Below, in pieces: positions 59,610 through 64,000 of a stretch of DNA of 64,000 bases; position 1 is the stretch's first letter; each line of letters opens with the position of its first letter. The notes under the pieces are model-generated. The model ran no database searches, was not told the origin of the DNA, and saw nothing but the letters and a program-made list of their open reading frames with translations. This stretch comes from Bacteroides sp. GTDB taxonomy: Bacteria; Bacteroidota; Bacteroidia; Bacteroidales; Bacteroidaceae. The translations under genes were made by a program, and so were the position numbers. The stretch spans positions 62,001-126,000 of the forward strand of contig SUXX01000002.1 of NCBI GenBank assembly GCA_015060735.1, written 5' to 3'.

Positions 59610-60185
59610 TTATTCTCTTATAACCTTAATCAATCCTCCCTTGCCTAGCTTGATGATGCTCGAAGGTTTCGGGGCGGATGTTTCCTTTTGTCGGCTCACT
59701 ACGATGTAATCCACCGCCTGCTTGATTTCCTCGCTAATATCACTAAAGGTAGCCGGCGAAGGCCCACCGCTCACATTGGCCGAAGTCGATACAATTGCCT
59801 TTCGGAAACGGAAACACAACTGCTTGGAAAACTCTTCGGAGGTTACACGGATGCCCACACTACCATCCTCGGCCAACAGGTTAGAAGCCAAATTGCGTGC
59901 CTCGTCATAGATGATGGTCATCGGCTTCGTTGCACACTCCATCAAGTCGAACGCCACTTCGGGTGGCTCTTTCACATAAAAGTCTACCTTCACGGCATTG
60001 TCCACCAGTACGAGCATTGCTTTGCTATCGGCTCGCTTCTTGATTTCATAGACACGCTTCACAGCCTCCTCATTCGTAGCATCACACCCTATCCCCCAAA
60101 TCGTATCCGTAGGATAGAGGATGACGCCTCCTCGTTGCATCACCTCACAAGCCTTCCGTATGTCTTCCCTCATCAGTTCGTCCAT
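59610..60185 (-). CDS. L-threonylcarbamoyladenylate synthase
   Basis: 'GGVILYPTDTIWGIGCDATNEEAVKRVYEIKKR', 'GSVGIRV', 'TSANVSGGPSP'; 5' extension of ORF to 60332 runs through a repeat and is rejected. Confidence 0.92.
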   Translation of the reverse strand: MDELMREDIRKACEVMQRGGVILYPTDTIWGIGCDATNEEAVKRVYEIKKRADSKAMLVLVDNAVKVDFYVKEPPEVAFDLMECATKPMTIIYDEARNLASNLLAEDGSVGIRVTSEEFSKQLCFRFRKAIVSTSANVSGGPSPATFSDISEEIKQAVDYIVVSRQKETSAPKPSSIIKLGKGGLIKVIRE

Positions 60186-60263
60186 AACCTTTTTTTCAAA
60201 TTTGCAATAAAATGCAAATGTAGCAAATTTCCTTCGGATAAAACGAAGAATAAGCCAAAATAT

Positions 60264-60318
60264 GAAGAATCTCGGAAACATCCACGTAATCTTAATCGTA
60301 ATGTTTCCGAGATTCTTC
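60264..60318. repeat. extragenic inverted repeat gaagaatctcggaaacat-N19-atgtttccgagattcttc
   Basis: 18-bp perfect arms; followed by TTGTCATTCAGCTCGAAGAATCT (minus strand). Confidence 0.85.
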
Positions 60319-60345
60319 GAGCTGAATGACAATACTGAAAACTTA

Positions 60346-61497
60346 TCAAATGCCTTCCACTAATTGTCCCATGTCCCAAGCAGCACGCACATTTAACTTG
60401 GAATCCAAAATCAAAATGTCGGCATCCTTATCTTTTTCCAACGAACCCTTGCGGTCGTACACATTCATTAGACGAGCCGGAGTCTCGGAAGCCATACGGA
60501 GAGCATTCTCTACCTGCACACCTGCTTTCACCATGTTCTGCACCAATACGTCCATGGTGGCGATGCTACCAGCCAAATGTTCATGATCCTTTGTCTTGCA
60601 AACCCCATCTTCGATGATGATATTCGGATCGTTCACTTCCTCTTCGCCTGCAGCAGCATACGCCAAGGCATCTGTCACCAAACATGTTCGCTCCGTACCC
60701 TTCACCTTATAAGCCAGTTGCAAGATAGTAGACGGAAGATGTTTGCCATCGGCTATCAGTTCGATAGTCATGTCGTCCACCAAGTATACACTTTCCACCG
60801 TTCCTTCATACTTATACTCGCGACACTTGTGGAATCCCGGCATGCCATTATAGAAATGCGATGTATGTGTAAACCCTGCTTCGAAAGCTTTCTTTACCAA
60901 CGGATATTCGGCCTCAGTGTAAGTGATAGCCGCCAAAATACCTTTTGACTTCAAATAACGGGCAAAGTCCAAAGCTCCCGGCACTTCGGGCGAAGCATCC
61001 CAACGCTTGATGCAATGGGTAGACTCAACCAACGAAGTATATTCTTCGACATTCGGTTCGCACAACTTTCCACCGAACTGGTCGCTGGCACGCTTCGGAG
61101 TGAGATACGGTCCTTCCAGATGCAAGCCCAATATCGGACTGCCCTCCTCGGCCATCAACTTTTCGCAGATTGCCACACCTTGACGGATTTCATCGAAAGA
61201 AGAAGAAGACAGCGTAGGGAATATACTGGTAGCACCATGCTTCTGATGAGCCTTCACAGCCTTGCGGAATGCTTCTTCCGTAAGTTCCGTAAAGTCATGT
61301 CCACCACCGCCATGAGCATGCATACAAACATAGCCCGGCACAATAAACATGCCACGGGCATCCACCTGTTCGGCACCAATCAAGGCTAAATCACAATTAG
61401 TCACTTCCAGTATTTGATGGTCACGAATCAAGACCGATCCGTCTTCTATCCAGCCTTGAGGGGTAAATATCTTACCATTGATAATTTGTGTCAACAT
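60346..61497 (-). CDS. NagA-like N-acetylglucosamine-6-phosphate deacetylase paralogue with altered metal site
   Basis: strong similarity to ORF 9545..10708; HAHGGGGHDF, HLEGPYL, TDAL; AHTQAEY replaced by TYTEAEY. Confidence 0.9.
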   Translation of the reverse strand: MLTQIINGKIFTPQGWIEDGSVLIRDHQILEVTNCDLALIGAEQVDARGMFIVPGYVCMHAHGGGGHDFTELTEEAFRKAVKAHQKHGATSIFPTLSSSSFDEIRQGVAICEKLMAEEGSPILGLHLEGPYLTPKRASDQFGGKLCEPNVEEYTSLVESTHCIKRWDASPEVPGALDFARYLKSKGILAAITYTEAEYPLVKKAFEAGFTHTSHFYNGMPGFHKCREYKYEGTVESVYLVDDMTIELIADGKHLPSTILQLAYKVKGTERTCLVTDALAYAAAGEEEVNDPNIIIEDGVCKTKDHEHLAGSIATMDVLVQNMVKAGVQVENALRMASETPARLMNVYDRKGSLEKDKDADILILDSKLNVRAAWDMGQLVEGI

Positions 61498-61501
61498 AGC
61501 A

Positions 61502-62317
61502 TTACAGGTGTTTCTTGATATATTCTTTCAGGATATGGAAACCGGGGGCAGCCATCGCTCCGTGGTCATATCCGTCCAATTCATACAAATATACGTTCTT
61601 ATGGCCATTCACTTTCATCATACGCCACAAATAGGCCGTTTCTTCATAACGTCCCAACAATTCCATCTCGCGGTCACCCGAAATAATAATCAAAGGAGGA
61701 GCATCCGGACGCACATAATAGAGCGGTGCAAACTCATCGATGCTTGGTTGGGAAGTCTTCATACCTTTGGCCTCGCGATAGGCAAAATGGCTGATGGCAT
61801 GTCCACTAAAAGGCACTAATGCCGCAATAGAATCGGCATCTATTCCATATTTATTCAACCATTTCTTGTCCAATCCAATCATGTTAGTCAGATAGCCTCC
61901 GGCCGAATGACCTGCTACCACGATTTTACGGGCATCCCCCCCATATTCGGCAATATGTTCGAAAGCCCAAGCTACTGCTGCAGCTGCATCATCAATACAA
62001 TCGGATAAAGTCGCCTTAGGTAACAAACGATAATTAATCGCCAACACTGCCACCTTGCTTTCTTTCAATTCGTTCGGTATGCTTTTGCTTCCTCCGGTCA
62101 ATCCACCGCCATGAAACCAGACAACCGTTACAAAATCTTTCACTCCCTCCGGATAATAAAAATCCAGTTTACAACGCTCTAACGCATATTCATTACCAGC
62201 ATTCCGATAAGGAATGTCCAACTTCTGAACATAATTCTGAGCAAAAGCCGAAGCCGTGCCACATAGAGCAAACAACAGCAAAAACATTCGGATTGCTCCC
62301 ATCCATTTTTTCATCAT
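61502..62317 (-). CDS. alpha/beta hydrolase (carboxylesterase-like), secreted
   Basis: 'VVWFHGGGLTGG', 'VVAGHSAGGYLTNMIG', 'YDHGAM'. Confidence 0.92.
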   Translation of the reverse strand: MMKKWMGAIRMFLLLFALCGTASAFAQNYVQKLDIPYRNAGNEYALERCKLDFYYPEGVKDFVTVVWFHGGGLTGGSKSIPNELKESKVAVLAINYRLLPKATLSDCIDDAAAAVAWAFEHIAEYGGDARKIVVAGHSAGGYLTNMIGLDKKWLNKYGIDADSIAALVPFSGHAISHFAYREAKGMKTSQPSIDEFAPLYYVRPDAPPLIIISGDREMELLGRYEETAYLWRMMKVNGHKNVYLYELDGYDHGAMAAPGFHILKEYIKKHL

Positions 62318-64000
62318 TCTTTCTTTTTAAATTGCGGACCTAATGCCTGTTTTTTTCTCAGCGTAAAGATAGGTAAAAAAATGAAAACTCCAAAAACAGA
62401 CATTATCAATCCACCAATTGTTCCGGCTGCCAACGGAAACCAGAAAGCTTCTTTATTCGTCCCTACCATAAAAGGAACAAAACCAAGTATCGTCGATACA
62501 ACCGTCAAAAAGATTGGAACAATCTTGGCATTCCATGCTTTCACATAAGCACGGTTTACCCACACCCTCGGAAAACGACGACGGATAGCATTATATTCAT
62601 TCATGATATAAATACTGGCATTGACCGTAATACCACACAACAGAACAAAAGAAGCAAACCCTCCCTGGTCAAAGTTCAATTCAAACAAATAGAATGTCAA
62701 GAAGACACCGATATATGATATAGGTATCACAAAAACAATGGCTAAGGGCTGTTTCAACGAATTAAACAGTACACTCGTCGTGAAAAATATAATAGCAATT
62801 ACCACCAACAACAATGCATATTGTTTGTTGTCCTTTTGCCCCCAGTTCCAACTCTGTTGTTCATCTTCAGCCACATACCCCATCGGTAATTGGGCATTAA
62901 AGTTTTCCAACTCTTTTTCCAATAGTTTCCTTCCTTGTTCCGACGAGCCAATATACTCATATTGCAAACACAAGCGGTATTGCTGGTTCTCCTTAGCTAC
63001 TCGTTGGGGCGACTGCCCTTTTCGTACCGTTGCGAAATCGGACAATTTATAGAAATGCCCATTTACATGGAAAGGAACATTCACCAAGCTCCACACATCA
63101 TATTCACGACTTTGTAAAGATGTCAGTTTCAAGGCTTCTGTCTGGTTTTCATACATGATGTTTCCACTCGAAATGTCTCGTCCAAACACCGGACGCAAAG
63201 CAGTAAACAACTGCATGGCTGTAATATTTTCCTTGGCCAACCGTTCTTTATCCAATTCCAGATAGAACTCGCTATAATCATCCTTCCACCAACTGAATTC
63301 CGAATTGACAATCACATCCTTAATTCGTCGGTATGTCAGCAATTTTTCTTTCAACTTTTCCGTCCAATAGGCCAATTCATCGTAATTGTAGCCATACAGT
63401 TTCACCCGGAAACTACCGGCCGACTCACGCACATCGTTGCTGAATCCCTGGTCCTGAAGTCCATAAACACCCCAACTACCACCACCTAAAGTCAAGGCCT
63501 TACTGATGATATTGGCCTTCAGCGTATAAGGGAATCCACTATGTTGGTGTTCCTTCGTGAAATAAATCTGAATCCCCGCTCTACGGGCACTGTATATGGA
63601 TGTCTGGAATTGTTTAATCTCTTTAAACTCCGTCAAATATGTCTCCATTTTCTTCACCAACACATTCATCTGCTCCAATGTGCTTCCGTTGGGAAGCGTT
63701 GCTGTCACCGAAAGCACAGTCTCCCCTTCATCGCGGTTAAAATAACTGCCTTCGTACACCTTTTCCACAAACAGACGCAAACTTCCACCCAAGACTTTAT
63801 CAACGATGGGTTTCACTTTCTCCTTGTAGGTCGAATTATCAAACACTTTGTTGTAATATTCAGCCCATTTGCCTTCCTCTTCCAATTTTTCGGGTAATAA
63901 AAAGACCGGAAGTCCGAAACCCAACATCAACAAGAAACAAGCTGCTACCCGATAACGGCAAAGGATGGAAATCAATCCTCGATAACCTCGGGAAAAATAA
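62314..64000 (-). CDS. RND-family efflux transporter permease, partial (open to window end)
   Basis: frame stays open to base 64000; 'SLKQPLAIVFVIPISYIGVFLTFYLFELNFDQGGFASFVLLCGITVNASIYIMNEYN'. Confidence 0.9.
   Translation of the reverse strand, partial: YFSRGYRGLISILCRYRVAACFLLMLGFGLPVFLLPEKLEEEGKWAEYYNKVFDNSTYKEKVKPIVDKVLGGSLRLFVEKVYEGSYFNRDEGETVLSVTATLPNGSTLEQMNVLVKKMETYLTEFKEIKQFQTSIYSARRAGIQIYFTKEHQHSGFPYTLKANIISKALTLGGGSWGVYGLQDQGFSNDVRESAGSFRVKLYGYNYDELAYWTEKLKEKLLTYRRIKDVIVNSEFSWWKDDYSEFYLELDKERLAKENITAMQLFTALRPVFGRDISSGNIMYENQTEALKLTSLQSREYDVWSLVNVPFHVNGHFYKLSDFATVRKGQSPQRVAKENQQYRLCLQYEYIGSSEQGRKLLEKELENFNAQLPMGYVAEDEQQSWNWGQKDNKQYALLLVVIAIIFFTTSVLFNSLKQPLAIVFVIPISYIGVFLTFYLFELNFDQGGFASFVLLCGITVNASIYIMNEYNAIRRRFPRVWVNRAYVKAWNAKIVPIFLTVVSTILGFVPFMVGTNKEAFWFPLAAGTIGGLIMSVFGVFIFLPIFTLRKKQALGPQFKKKE

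Overview
The window looks like a Bacteroides/Phocaeicola-type (Bacteroidota) chromosome segment; this is inferred from protein families and gene order, no search was run. Positions 1-~4.9 kb form an AT-rich accessory island: Sel1/TPR protein, small orphans, a primase-like (AEP-type)+HTH protein preceded by iteron-like repeats, and two tandem diverged paralogues whose coding strand is almost free of G. Positions ~5.1-17.2 kb hold a minus-strand glycan locus (TPR-HTH regulator, two 6-bladed beta-propeller lipoproteins, NagA, GH92, GH2 beta-mannosidase, GH33 sialidase), followed by tRNA-Arg(CCG). Positions 17.6-32.1 kb and 37.2-64 kb are mostly housekeeping genes: asnA, ung, lptD, HD hydrolase, NamZ-like, amidase, mlaD-like, dnaA, nitroreductase, nrdJ, folB, GT2, mtaB, acyl-CoA ligase, rplI/rpsR/rpsF, MarR, rprXY-like, EF-G2-like, LOG, hemW, glmM, DUF4827, nrnA-like, comEC, rpe, fmt, clc, tsaC/sua5, second nagA, esterase, RND. 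A second accessory stretch (~32.1-37.2 kb) carries a DUF1016/PDDEXK protein, a BACON/leucine-rich-repeat surface protein split by an apparent 1-nt frameshift, a decayed ORF and a repeat-rich non-coding tract. Best leads: (1) G-depleted tandem paralogues with a shared upstream element; (2) the primase-like/HTH gene with iteron-like sites; (3) the frameshifted BACON-LRR gene; (4) a NagA paralogue with a metal-ligand His replaced by Tyr; (5) an EF-G paralogue lacking the switch-II His; (6) strong Shine-Dalgarno sequences restricted to rpsR/rplI among starts inspected; (7) two dispersed short repeat families.
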